The notes under the pieces: model-generated | What the model was told of the DNA's origin: nothing | What the model saw: the letters and a program-made list of their open reading frames with translations, nothing else | Database searches by the model: none | Translations under genes and position numbers: made by a program | Assembly: GCA_029255685.2 (NCBI GenBank) | Contig: CM055311.2 | Location: forward strand, 20,827,703 to 20,891,702 | DNA: 64,000 nucleotides | DNA from: Silene conica | Lineage: Eukaryota; Streptophyta; Magnoliopsida; Caryophyllales; Caryophyllaceae | Reading direction: 5' to 3' | Part shown: positions 51,854-62,424 of the stretch, piece by piece | Layout of the letters: each line of letters starts with the position of its first letter | How positions within the stretch are numbered: position 1 is the first letter of the stretch

Positions 51854-53567
51854 GGACATGCTTAACCTTACCCTCTTTGGGGTTCGGTTTGGGGAGGTCC
51901 CCCTTGATTGGTTCGGTTTGGCGAGGTCCACATTTATTTTGTAAGTGTTTTCCTCCCTTAGATTTCCAATTTTCCTCTTTCGATTTCCAGTTTTCCCCTC
52001 CTTCCTCCTTAGACTCTTTTTGTAGTTTCTAGTCTTTTTCCTTTTCCTTTCTTTGTTTGCTTCTTTTCCGCCTACCCCCATCCCTATGCTGTGGTTGTAT
52101 GCTGATGAGCACAATGGGGGCATTGTGCGTTTTGGTTTGGGGAGGGTGTTTGCATACTCCTTTGTGAGTATGCAATTGTTTTTGTGTCTTTTGTTTTTCA
52201 TACCTTTAGGTGTTTTTCTTGTTTTCATCCTCTCTTGTCGCGTGTTCTTCCCTGTCGGGCGTTCTTCTCTGTCTTAAGTTCTTAGGTCGAGTCGGAACGG
52301 ATAAATACTAGTTATGCCTCACATATCACATATTGCTTTGCCTTGCATTTTTCAAAAATTTTCAAGCTAGTCTTTTGCATTATCTACGAGTTTTTGTTGA
52401 TTTCATGCTAAATTATTAGACTTGACTCTCTTCTTGGCAAGCTACTACATATTCTAAGGATTAGAGCTTAATAAATCGGTGACATCCATGACCGATTTCA
52501 TATAGGTTGTGAGTAGTTTCTCCTCTTGAGGCATGTTACATCAATATGCATAAACATGAATTTTGTCTTCTTAATACCTGTATGCATTCGGTTTTGTGGT
52601 TTGTTGACACATGTGGTAGAGGTACCCCTTTCTCATTATTCCCATTATCCTCACATAGCCAAATTGAACTCTTTTACCCATTGGCTACATTCTAAAAATT
52701 GCTTACCCTAGCCGAGCTAGTAATTTAGTAATGGGACTGTTTTCCTTGCCATCCTTTGGTTTATGCTTCATCGGTGAATTTTGATTTTGGGAGAATGATA
52801 GAAAAAAAAAAAGAGAAAAAGAAAGACACGAGAAAAAAAAAACGGAGCAGCCTGTTTTCAAGGCTGGTCGGTCGACCAGTTTCCTTGGTCGGTCGACCAG
52901 GACCATTGGATAGGTCGTTTTCCTGAAAAAAAAGAAAAGAAAAAGAAAAGAAAAAAAAATATATAAAAAGAAAAAAATTGGAAGAATTGTGGAACATTGG
53001 CATATATGAAAAAAAAAAAAAAAAAGCAAACAATAAGAAGTGATCTTATAGTATGGATAGACGGATGTTAGCTCGGTTTAACCCCTCTTCCCATAACTTA
53101 TTTTAAACCCCTTCTTACCTTTAGCCTCACAATCCCAAATTTGCCTCGGCATGTGTCATGGTTATTTAGTGTGGGAATGCATATGTACGGTTGTAGAGAT
53201 TTTATTCATGTTAGATTGCAGGCATGTTCTTACGGGTCGTAGATAGGTGAGAGTCCTTACTTTTATTTATCTTCTTATCTTTCACATCTACATTTGACCC
53301 TTTGCTTTCATGAGTGTCTCGAGCGTACCGCGAGAGTCCAATTAGAATGAGTCTTGTAAGGTTGAAATTTTAGCATGCTTTTCCAACATGTTCAATTCGT
53401 TTTGCTCTTGACATTATGTTTGATTATAATTGAAGGATGCATTAAATTGGTTAAGCATAGTGTTGTGTTTAGTTGTGAAAAGTATGAAGTCCGTTCCATT
53501 AGAAGTTTTATTTTCTTTTGAATCTTAGTGCTTGCTTGAGGACAAGCAAGGTTTGGTTTGGGGAGTT
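51854..53567 (+). other. Long 3' region and polypurine tract of F
   Basis: No ORF. Contains GGGGGCATTGTGCG and TTTGGTTTGGGGAGGG near 52110-52150, one module pair in the GGTCGGTCGACC orientation (52866/52887), A-rich runs (52800-53025), and, before the LTR, the hairpin CTTGCTTG, AGGA, CAAGCAAG (53531-53550) and polypurine tract GGTTTGGGGAGTT. Long 3' regions of this kind are typical of Athila. Confidence 0.8.
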
Positions 53568-54858
53568 TGATACGTGCCTATTTTATGCATTTTATTTACT
53601 CTTTTGGCACGTATTTTCTTACACTTTCGTGACTTTTAGTTGCTTTTTCTCCCGAAACTGTCTACTTTGGCAATTTTATGTTTTGTATGTAGGAATACGC
53701 GGAAGTAAGCAAAACCAAGCCTTATTTGCCTTTTGGAAGCTGTTTTTGGAGCAGTAATTCGGATGGTACATTCAAGTATAATTATCGGGCCGGATCAAAG
53801 CTAAAAATAAAGAGGAGCGGTCGACCGACCTGCTATAGTGGTCGACCGACCGATGTTAAGAACGAAAACAGGCCCAGTTCTCCACGGAAGCCCAAATTTG
53901 CAGAAAATAAGTCCGCATTGGCAGAATCGGTCGACCGACCGAGAAAACAGGTCGACCGACCAGACCCTGTTTCGAGACTTCCGTTTTATTTTCTGATTTC
54001 CGAATCTTGTAATATTTCTTATTTAAGGAGACCAAAGCTCTTCTATTAGGTTAAGCAGTTTTTACCCTAGTAATCTTTACCAAGTACTTTATGTTGAAGA
54101 CTCCATTGTCAGACTTTTTGGTATCAAGCTTTTATCTTTCTTCTTAGGATTTCCATTCAAGTTGTAAGTTTGTGATAATTAATCTTTCCCTCTAATTCAA
54201 TCTTGTTATTCATCTTGTTGTTATTTCTTATTTCATGTCTTCTCTTTTATTGTCTTCTTTAATTATGTTTATCTCTTTAATATTCTTAGTAATTGTTAGT
54301 TTCATAATTAGAAGTATGCATAACTAATTCTTGTGATTAGGAATTAGGGGAACCATGTAAAAACTTGACTTTGATAAGTTTGATGATTAAATTACCAATC
54401 CCCCATTGTTGTTGGTGAACTAATCCTTAGGATTGAAAGATTATTAGGATTAGTTTAACAACAACTTTGGGATAGCCCTTGAACGAAAGTTTAGTGCTTT
54501 TCTAGGAACCCTAAGACCGTAAGGATTGGGTAGAATTTTGACCTAAAGGTTTATTCTTTGTTCCTTGGGATTGTGTTATTTGATTATTTTACCCTTCATT
54601 GACTTGTTTTGACCATGGGGAACCAAAGTTCCTAATCTCCTTTCTATCTTATCTTAATTTTCTTGTTATTTTGTTACTTTAGTTGTTAGTTAAAATCCCA
54701 TTTCAAACCTCCCCTTTTTTGGTTACTTGCAATAGACTTTAAATTTACAAACATAATTTACCCTGTCTCTCTGTGGTTCGACCCTTGACTTATCCTAACT
54801 GAGTTTAAGCTGAGGTTTTATAAATCTTATCTTTGGCACCCCTCAACGACGGGTGTCA
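53568..54858 (+). repeat. 3' LTR of Athila F
   Basis: 1291 bp, equal in length to the 5' LTR. About four substitutions were seen. Followed by CGTAC and the resumed gag of element E. Confidence 0.95.
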
Positions 54859-54863
54859 CGTAC

Positions 54864-55768
54864 CCTTGACACTTGAAACACCTCCTCATACGGTTCCCCT
54901 TAGACTCGACCACAACTCCCTTTCCCTTATCCTTAGACTCGTCCTTGACCGATTCCTTGGGCTTGGTTGGGATAGCTTGGTTACTCGAACCCTCACCTTG
55001 GGTCATACCTCTTGACGGATAGGTCCTACGGTTTTTATTGTGTTTCTCGAATTTTAGGGCTAAACGACACACCTCATTAAACCCATCATAATTTTGAACT
55101 TCGACACCAGACGATAGGGTTGGTGTTAAACCCTTGATAAACCTAGCCACTCTTAGTTCCTCCTTCTCCTCTAGATCACAAACAATGGATATCCTCTCAA
55201 ACTCCTTAATGTAATCATTCACGGACATCCCTCCTTGAGTTAGGGCTTGCAATTTAAGGTAGTTTTCTTGATTATAAACCTTAGGTAGTAATCGCTTCAT
55301 TAGGTGCTTCTTCAACTTAACCCAAGAATTAAGTTTTGATGTACCATCACGCTTCCTTTGTTTCTTGAGATTTTCGTACCACAAAGATGCATATTTTGTT
55401 AACTTGAGAATAGCTAACTTGAATTGTTTCTTATCATCATATTCTTTGTATTCGAAAACTCTCTCCGTTTGTCGTATCCAACCTAGAAACTCTTCGGGAT
55501 CCAAATTCCCTTTGAATTCGGGTATATCAAACTTTAGGCCGCGATCGTCATCTTGCTTGTTATAGGTTTGGAATTTTGGAGCGTCTTCCTCGCCGTCACT
55601 CGCCCTAGATGAAGCGTCATCTGCCCCGGTCTTAAACCCTTTCTTGTTTAATATGGAAGCAATATTATTGAGAACGTAACTCATTTTATTCATTTGAGCT
55701 TTGATCTCCTCTTGCCCGGCTTCCCACGGTTTGCTTGTAGCGTCGCTATTTTCACTAGGATTCACCAT
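54864..55768 (-). pseudogene. Element E gag
   Basis: Minus-strand capsid frame from ATG 55768 (MVNPSENSDATSK), only about 50 bp from the PBS. Contains the retrotransposon gag motif FDIPEFKGNLDPEEFLGWI and VFEYKEYDDKKQFKLAILKL, and a basic linker leading to the first half of the zinc knuckle (CFKCQG), where F is inserted. The second half of the knuckle begins at 31196 on the minus strand. No stop is seen before the break, so gag was probably open when F inserted. Confidence 0.9.
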
Positions 55769-55820
55769 GATTACTTCTCCCCAAGATAGATCTTAATAAA
55801 ATTTAAAACCAAGAGCCGAA

Positions 55821-55832
55821 GCTCTGATACCA
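55821..55832 (-). other. Primer binding site of element E (tRNA-Met)
   Basis: Minus strand TGGTATCAGAGC, three bases inside the LTR edge at 55836. A tRNA-Met primer together with chromovirus-like gag separates E from the Athila elements that surround it. Confidence 0.92.
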
Positions 55833-55835
55833 ATT

Positions 55836-56992
55836 TAATGCGGATCTCTAGCTTGAATTGAGGTAGATGATCCTTTCTTAAGAATCGATGTGCAGTGGAA
55901 TTACACTCTTAAGATAAATAACGAACTTATTAGTAACTTCAATGGATAATAACACAAATAATGAACGAACTGTGGATGATGAATGAACGAATGATGAACG
56001 ATGAACAATGGTGATGAACGAAACAATAATGAACGAACGAAGTGATGAATGACGAACAAGGCTCGGTCTTCAAGGCTTGGACGAACGGTTTTGTGAACAA
56101 TGGAAGATGGACGAAATCTTGATGAACGGTGGAAGATGGACGTCGATGGATAGATGATGTACCCTCAACCTTCTCTCGCAAAAGATGAAATTGGCTAACA
56201 CTCTGCAAATCAACCTTGCAAAGTCGATCCTAAAAACTAAGCTCGAAAACTTAATTAATATCTCACAAAAGCTCACACCGAAACTTATGCGTTTTATTGA
56301 ATTCTCAAATATCAATTGTATCTTAAACGAAAGAAAATGGCTGCCTTATATAGGCCTTAAACCGTGTAAAAAACCTACTTTAATTAAGGTATGAATACCT
56401 TAATTAATCATTACTAGAAAACCCTAATCCTACCTAGGCTCAAACAAATAGTTTGACTAGGATTAAGACTCATATTCCTAATATGACTACGAATCCTATA
56501 ACAACTAGGATTCCTTATCCTACTAGAACTATAAATCCTACAACAATTAGGACTCCTACTTCTACTAGGACTCCTACTAAACTTAGGATTGTGAGTCCTA
56601 TTACAATTAGGAAACCCTAATACTAATCCTATTAAGACTAGGAAACATATCTTCCCAATCTATTTTTATTCTATCACAAATAAAATAAACAAAAGAACAA
56701 ACCCCTAGCTTTGGCTGAAACCCTAGACGTGGCCGTGCCTTAGGCGCGCGTCCCTAGGTGATCTACGTGCCCTAGTTTTGTCTTGACCAAGTCTTCACTC
56801 GTACCATTCTTCGTATAGCCTTTAGGAAGTACCAACCAAGGATGTTCCAAAGTCTTCCGGAACCTTCTAGAATCTTCTTTTATTCCTTGTAAAGCTAACT
56901 TGAATAACCTCACGGATCCATGTTCGAACCCATTTTGTGTGAATCTTGTCCTTGACTTTTTATTAGGAAAGTTTAAACATGCTCCCGCATCA
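55836..56992 (-). repeat. 5' LTR of element E
   Basis: 1157 bp. The inner edge has decayed to TAATGCGG; the outer edge CCCGCATCA is intact and is followed by ACTGT. Several percent divergence from 28772-29927 by eye, older than F and G. Confidence 0.9.
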
Positions 56993-56997
56993 ACTGT

Positions 56998-57889
56998 TGG
57001 GTGAGACTATCTTTGGGCAGCCTGAGCCCAATAACATCACCAATACTGAGCTTGCCATCTTAGCCGGCTACGTGAACATCGATTTGCGTACCCCTTTTGT
57101 TCTTAACATTTCTTATCTGGTTGCTCAGTATTGGGGTGGTATTGTGTGGAAGGTCACGAGTGCTATCGTCTGTGGCGGACTGGTCACTAGGATCCTTCGC
57201 CACATTCGCCCTACTTACGTCGAGAGGGTTGGCCTAGTGGGGGAGGTTGGACGCCTTGACATAGAGGCCATGCGAGTTTTACGCTGGCTAGATGGGATGA
57301 CGTGGAAGATCTGTGGCTACCCTTCAGTGACCTTACCTTGCGCCACACTTCCTTGTCTCCTACCGCTCTCCACTGCTGCGGGAGCGAGACCACCACCTAC
57401 CATCTCACATTCACCTCCGCACCCCCCCTCTTCTTCTGGCAAGAAGAGGTAGCGCGAGATTGGGCAGTCTTCTCAGTCTCCGACCCAGACACCACCACCT
57501 AGGGTTGGACCTACACCCACGTCCACGCCCACGTCCACGCCCACGTTCATGCCCGCGTCCTCGTCCACGTTCACCTTCATGCCTACTCCATTCATCACTC
57601 GTACACCTACCACCATCACCACTCACTCACCTTCACCTTCACCTTCACCTACTCCTACCCCTACCCCTGCTTCTTCTGGGATGGTTTACCCTCCCAATTT
57701 TGTTTTACCTCCTTCCCTGGAGGCGCCTGCGGTCTCCGACCAAGGGCGTCGTGATCTTGTGCTTGATGGCATTTGCAGGTACCTCACCGAGATGCGCCGG
57801 GATCAGGCTTTGGCCTTGTTCCCTATCTATGAGGACTACATCCGCACAGCACGTCCCCTTCCAGCGGGATGGGTCCACCCTTCTTTCTA
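56998..57889 (+). pseudogene. Athila second ORF of D, 3' half
   Basis: In phase with 27676-28771. LGETIFGQPEPNNITN, the conserved VCGGLVTRI core, then TAG at 57450-57452, then a Pro/Thr/Ser-rich low-complexity region (57480-57680) and a conserved tail ending RPLPAGWVHPSF. The proline-rich part has short TPTP and SPSP repeats. Decayed, like the rest of D. Confidence 0.85.
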
Positions 57890-59795
57890 ACGATACCCAG
57901 ATGGTGGGTACCCTGCCTCTTCTTCATCCAATGAGGAGAGCGAGGAGACACTAGTAGGGAGAGCGGTGCGCCTACGTGCCGAGGCGTGCTACGAGAGAGG
58001 AGGAGCAGGATCCCACGTTTAGGGAGGAGGAGGCTTATCGTGATGCTTAGGGCTTCCCTAGTTTTGGTACTGGTTTTGGGAATCCAGCTTGTGAGTACCA
58101 CCGTTCTTTCCATCTTTTCTTTGTTTTTCTTTTTGTTTTTAGGAGCATGTAATAGGTTGTTATCCCTTTCCCCTTGCTTGCTGGTTTTGATGTGCTGAGA
58201 AGACAACGAGGGCGTTGTCTGTTTTGGTTTGGGGAGGGTATGCATCCTTTTGCCTCTGCATTTGCATTTCGTTTTGCATTCACGTTTATTGCTTTATGTA
58301 AAATTTCAGAAATTTTCAAAATTTTAAAAAAATATCACGTTTCCTTTTGCATTTAGTCGAGTCGGATTGGAGTTTTGATGACGACAAAGCTGTTTATAGT
58401 CAATTTCATGTCATGTTATGCCAATTTTCAACCCTCGCCTTGCGAAGTTTTAAGCGTCGTCTCGAATTTTGTCATGGACTTCATATTAGATCAATAGACT
58501 TGACTCATAGTTTTGGCAAACTACTACACATTCTGAGCTTTAGAGCCTTTAAACTGGTGACATCTATGACCGGTTACATTAGGATTGTGAGTAGTACTCC
58601 CTGCATTTCATGTCTTGCATGTGTATGAGTCTTGGTTTCTTATTGCCTACATGCACCGTTTTGAGGTTGGTATTACACGTAGGAGAACTATTGCATCACC
58701 CTCTTCTCGTTTTGCCCATTTAGCTCCACTTTAGCCAAAAACTGCCTTCTGTCCTTTAAACTACATCATATATCTTGCCTACCTTATGCTGAGCTAGGAG
58801 TAGTGAAGGATTTGTGTCATATTATCAGTTTTTGGCCTGTTTCCACTGATTTTGGAGTTTATTCGAAGGGAAGGGAAGTTCCCAGCTGAGTTATACTCGA
58901 TCGAGTGGTTTTTCCGGGTTAGCATGGTCGATCGAGAGCTTTAAGAAGAATAGTGCTCGATCGAAGCACTTTTTGCTCGATAGAGTAATCTGGGAAAGGA
59001 AAGCTCTCGATCGACCATCCTTTTTGGTCGATCGAGGAGAATTTACCACTGTTCAGACAACTGAGAAAAAAATTCATCAGAAAAAATTCAAACACAAAAG
59101 AAAAATTCAAAAAAAAAAAAAGAGAGAAAAGAAAAAGAAAAAAAATTGATGAAAAAAAAAATGGAAATTGATTATCCGGTTGACAGTTGGAAAAATTTTG
59201 GGTAGTATTTTGTTTGCCTAGCAAAGGCAATGAGCTTAATGTTTAGTCGGAAAATTTGGGGATGTATTTTGATGAGATTTGGAGGTTCTAGCTCGGCTTA
59301 AACCCCCACTAATCCATACTTGTTTTACCCCTTTTTGTCCCACTTAGCCTCACTTACCCAAAACTTGCAATAGTTCGGCGTGTAATGGACATCGTTGGTG
59401 GTTGTGCGTGTGTACGGTGCTTGAAACCTTTATTCATGCTAGTCTAGCAAACATGTTTTGTTGGTCGTAGTTTAGGCGAGAGTCTATACCTCCTTATTTT
59501 TCTCTTCTCTTCAGATATATTTTACCATTTGCTATGATTGAGAGAAGAGTGATTCCAGGAGAGTTCGAAATTTATGAGTCTAGCAAGGTTGAAAGTCTAC
59601 ATATGTTTCCCATGGTGCGTACAAATTCGTTCGCTTATTTCCAATCTTGGCATCGGTTGATTTTGGGCATAGTATGTATTTGGCGTTGACTATTTTGGTA
59701 GCTTTGAGTCTTTCTCCATCCATAGGGTCCGTAGTTTATCCTTAGTTTTCATTTAGTTTTCTTGAGGACAAGCAAAGGTTCGGTTTGGGGAAGTT
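57890..59795 (+). other. Long 3' region and polypurine tract of D
   Basis: No ORF. GAGGGCGTTGTCTG with TTTGGTTTGGGGAGGG near 58205-58240, module pairs at 58956/58976 and 59006/59027 plus a wider one (58896/58927, 31 nt), A-rich runs near 59085-59160, CTTGAGGACAAG near 59761 and polypurine GGTTTGGGGAAGTT before the LTR. Confidence 0.8.
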
Positions 59796-60836
59796 TGATG
59801 TGTGCATTTTGTATAGACTTTTTAGTCTTGTTTTAGCACACATTCTCACGATTATTGGTGATTTTATATCATTTTATGCCCTGTATGTGCTACTTTGTGT
59901 TCGTGTTGCTATTTTGCAGATATTAACCGAATAGTAGCGGAAACCGAGCCTTTTCTACCTGAAAGCACTATATTTCAATAGACGATGGGACAATCACGGT
60001 TGGTTGTGCATCAATCGAGAGTTTTGAGGTGAAGAAGAAACCAATGGCCTGTCGAAGGCCCTTTCGAGGAGAAAAGTCCTCGATCGAGCTGTCCTGTGCT
60101 CGATCGAGGGATCCAGACAAAGACATGTCCTCGATGGAGCTGTAATGTGCTTTATCGAGAGGTAGCCCATGAAGAAAGTACTCGGTCGGTAGCTGAACTG
60201 ATCGATCGAGAGGTGTCAAAGAAGAGGATTCGATCGAGCAACCTACTATCTTCGATCGACTGGTTTTTGAAGACTAAAGTGCTCGATCGAGTGGAAATTT
60301 CTCTCGATTGAGAGCTTTTTTGACCCTTCGTGTTCACCTCAGTTAATACTTCAGCTTAGATATCTTTGCCTATTTAAAGAGCTCATTTGAGAGCATTAGG
60401 ACAAGAATTCATACCCTAATTTTACTCTCTGAAGCTTTTTACTCTAAGTACTTTGCAGCCGTCACATTTTTCGTAATAATACCGAGTTCTTCATTCTTTC
60501 TTTCTAAGGATCTCATCTTTTGTTCTTGCCTTTTGTTACTGTAATTCTTCTTTTCTCATCCTTTATTATTCTATTCTTATCTTAGTTTCTGTTTACTGTT
60601 TTCCTTCTGTGAATTTCGATTCGTTCGCGCGTATTACTCTGTTTTCGTATGGTTGTGTTCATCGTTGTTTTTCATCCGTTTTCTGTCTTTGATTTTTACT
60701 TTCTGATTTCATTCGTTTCTCTTTGTTGGTCCCTGTCTCTAGTTTTAATCTAGTCATACTAAATCCCTGCTTAGTTCATCTCGTATCGCATGCTTGTTTA
60801 TTGTTGTTGTATCCGTCTTAAGAATACCGAACCCGC
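59796..60836 (+). repeat. 3' LTR of Athila D, cut by H
   Basis: Matches the first about 1040 bp of 21962-23745 with several differences and indels, and ends abruptly at ACCCGC where H begins. The remaining about 740 bp should lie beyond the window. Confidence 0.88.
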
Positions 60837-62424
60837 TGATACCGTCGTTTGGTACCAAAAATAAATACCTAAGTATTACTAACAAAAGTTAGCGGTAAGT
60901 AGGGTCGATCTCCACAGGGAGGCTAAGTTGCTATTTATCTATTTAATTTGGTCTGTCGAAAAGTCACAAATTGGGGGGTTTTGTTTGATTGAATTAATTA
61001 ACTACTTGAAACAAGAAAATAAGAAAACAAGAAGATTATAAAACTGGGTTAGAACAATTAAAAAGGGAGTATGTCAGGAATCGGGTCGTCGCGGTAGTTC
61101 ATGTTATGCGAAAATATTAGGTCAGTCAAATCATTGATAAGGTGGGAACGATTAATATCTTTTCAGTCTGAAATCACCCTAGACTCTCCTATCAATCTGT
61201 CGATCTCAGATAGGTTATATAGATTGTCCTAAGCAAGCCTACCTACCAATCTCTTGATCCAGGTTAGGTTTTACTAGATAAACCGGTCTCATGCGTGCAT
61301 TCAATTAACAGGTTTTGTGATTATATTGCTTATAAACAAACCTAGATAGTCGCAGAAAAATAACTAACATGTGAATCCTACAACATTACTACCGCAATTT
61401 CCCTCATCCTAACATACTAAAGAAATTAGCTACACATGGCTTTGGGGACTATACTAACCCTTAAGACGATAGTACAAAAAGACATGATATAAACTAATAG
61501 GGAATAATAAAAGAATAAAAGAAACGAGAAATAAAGCAAAAGAAATTAAATTAAAAGAGGGAAGAAAGATTACAACTTAATCCGGAGTTCGAGGCAAGAA
61601 AGAAATGAAGAAGAAAAATAAATCTAAGAGTTTTTGTAAGGGGAAAAGGAATAGTAAAAGTGGTAGATGATGAATAAGAGGTGTGCAAATCTCCTTTTAT
61701 AAGAGAGATTAAGCTCCTCAAAATTCTGACCTAAAACCTAGTCGTAAATCTAAAGCCCAATAAGGAATTTGCTCGATCGAGTCCAATTTCACTCGATCGA
61801 GTAAAAATCTCCGAATTCCCCTCGATCGAGTAAAGCAAGGACTCGATCGAGGTCTTCAAAACTGGCAATCACTCGATCGAACAAAGGGTTCCTGAGAATC
61901 CCTCGATCGAGTAGAAAGAGTACTCGATCGAGTACTTCTCAGCGCATGTTTCCTGAACTGCCCAGTGAACTTCAAACGGCTGCCATTTCTTCGTTACTTG
62001 TTCAAATGAAGCGTTTTTGGTGGCGTTGGAAATCTAAGAGGACAAGCTTTCATCTCCAATTGGAATCACCTGATTATCTTTTGTAAAACTCGAGATATGA
62101 CTCTCCAAAGTAGGTACTAGCAAATTGAGGTTCTTCTTTGCTTGTTTAGCTTCCTTTCTCCATTGTGCGCACCATAAGTAGCTTTTCACTTGGATCATTG
62201 GCGCTTTCCAATGCTTGTAAATCCTATTCCAACTTCCATCTTCTAAACATAGCTTAATTCCGACAAAAAGGCATGGTTTTCGCGACTTTTACATACTTTC
62301 CTGCAAAACAACAGGAAATACACAGAGAAGCAAAATAGGGGCAAAATAGCGCATAAAACGCATGAAAATGCATGAAGATGCGTGCAAAATGGACCTAAAA
62401 AGTCTATATAAATTGCACGTATCA
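60837..62424 (-). repeat. 3' LTR of element H
   Basis: 1588 bp; the minus strand starts TGATACGTGCAATT and ends GACGGTATCA. The minus strand reads TTATAAAAGG near 61692-61702 (TATA box). Carries three module pairs (61772-61932). A solo LTR is excluded because a polypurine tract and Athila-type 3' region adjoin. Confidence 0.85.
61772..61932 (-). repeat. Paired CTCGATCGAG modules in the H LTR
   Basis: Pairs at 61772/61792 (20 nt), 61821/61842 (21 nt) and 61902/61923 (21 nt), with a single CTCGATCGAA at 61872, 30 nt before the last pair. Arms are nearly all perfect decamers. Confidence 0.92.

Larger units (their letters stand above)
31202..54858 (+). mobile_element. Athila element F, near complete, split by G
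   Basis: Plus-strand element with 1291-bp LTRs (31202-32492 and 53568-54858), tRNA-Asp PBS, gag-pol, an Athila second ORF and a polypurine tract. The target duplication CGTAC (31197-31201, 54859-54863) is exact. About four LTR differences were seen by eye (roughly 0.3 percent), so it is young. Gag and pol form one frame across the G insertion. Defects: gag start missing, an integrase catalytic Asp replaced, and a stop in the second ORF. It carries 13 paired modules. Confidence 0.95.
28772..56992 (-). mobile_element. Gag-protease-only gypsy element E, split by F
   Basis: Minus-strand element with 5' LTR 55836-56992 (1157 bp), tRNA-Met PBS 55821-55832, gag, zinc knuckle, aspartic protease and 3' LTR 28772-29927 (1156 bp). 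The target duplication ACTGT (28767-28771, 56993-56997) is exact. With F set aside the internal part is only about 2.2 kb, and there is no reverse transcriptase, RNase H or integrase. It resembles the terminal-repeat-with-gag class of non-autonomous gypsy elements. The gag type points to a chromovirus-like parent that uses a tRNA-Met primer. Confidence 0.92.
21962..60836 (+). mobile_element. Athila-type element D, lacking reverse transcriptase and integrase
   Basis: Plus-strand element with 5' LTR 21962-23745, tRNA-Asp PBS, decayed gag and protease, a spacer with an internal TATA box, an Athila second ORF split by E, a long 3' region, a polypurine tract, and a 3' LTR from 59796 cut at 60836 by element H. 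No reverse transcriptase, RNase H or integrase lies between protease (ending about 26744) and the second ORF (27676). It either belongs to a non-autonomous family or lost pol by deletion. The right target copy is outside the window. Confidence 0.88.

Noticed and set aside
52703-53033. Phe/Leu-rich minus-strand ORFs that look like membrane proteins
   Set aside because: They are translations of A-rich runs in the F 3' region; low complexity only.
60837-62424. Solo LTR
   Set aside because: A polypurine tract, AGGA hairpin and Athila-type 3' region adjoin on the right, so an internal region follows.
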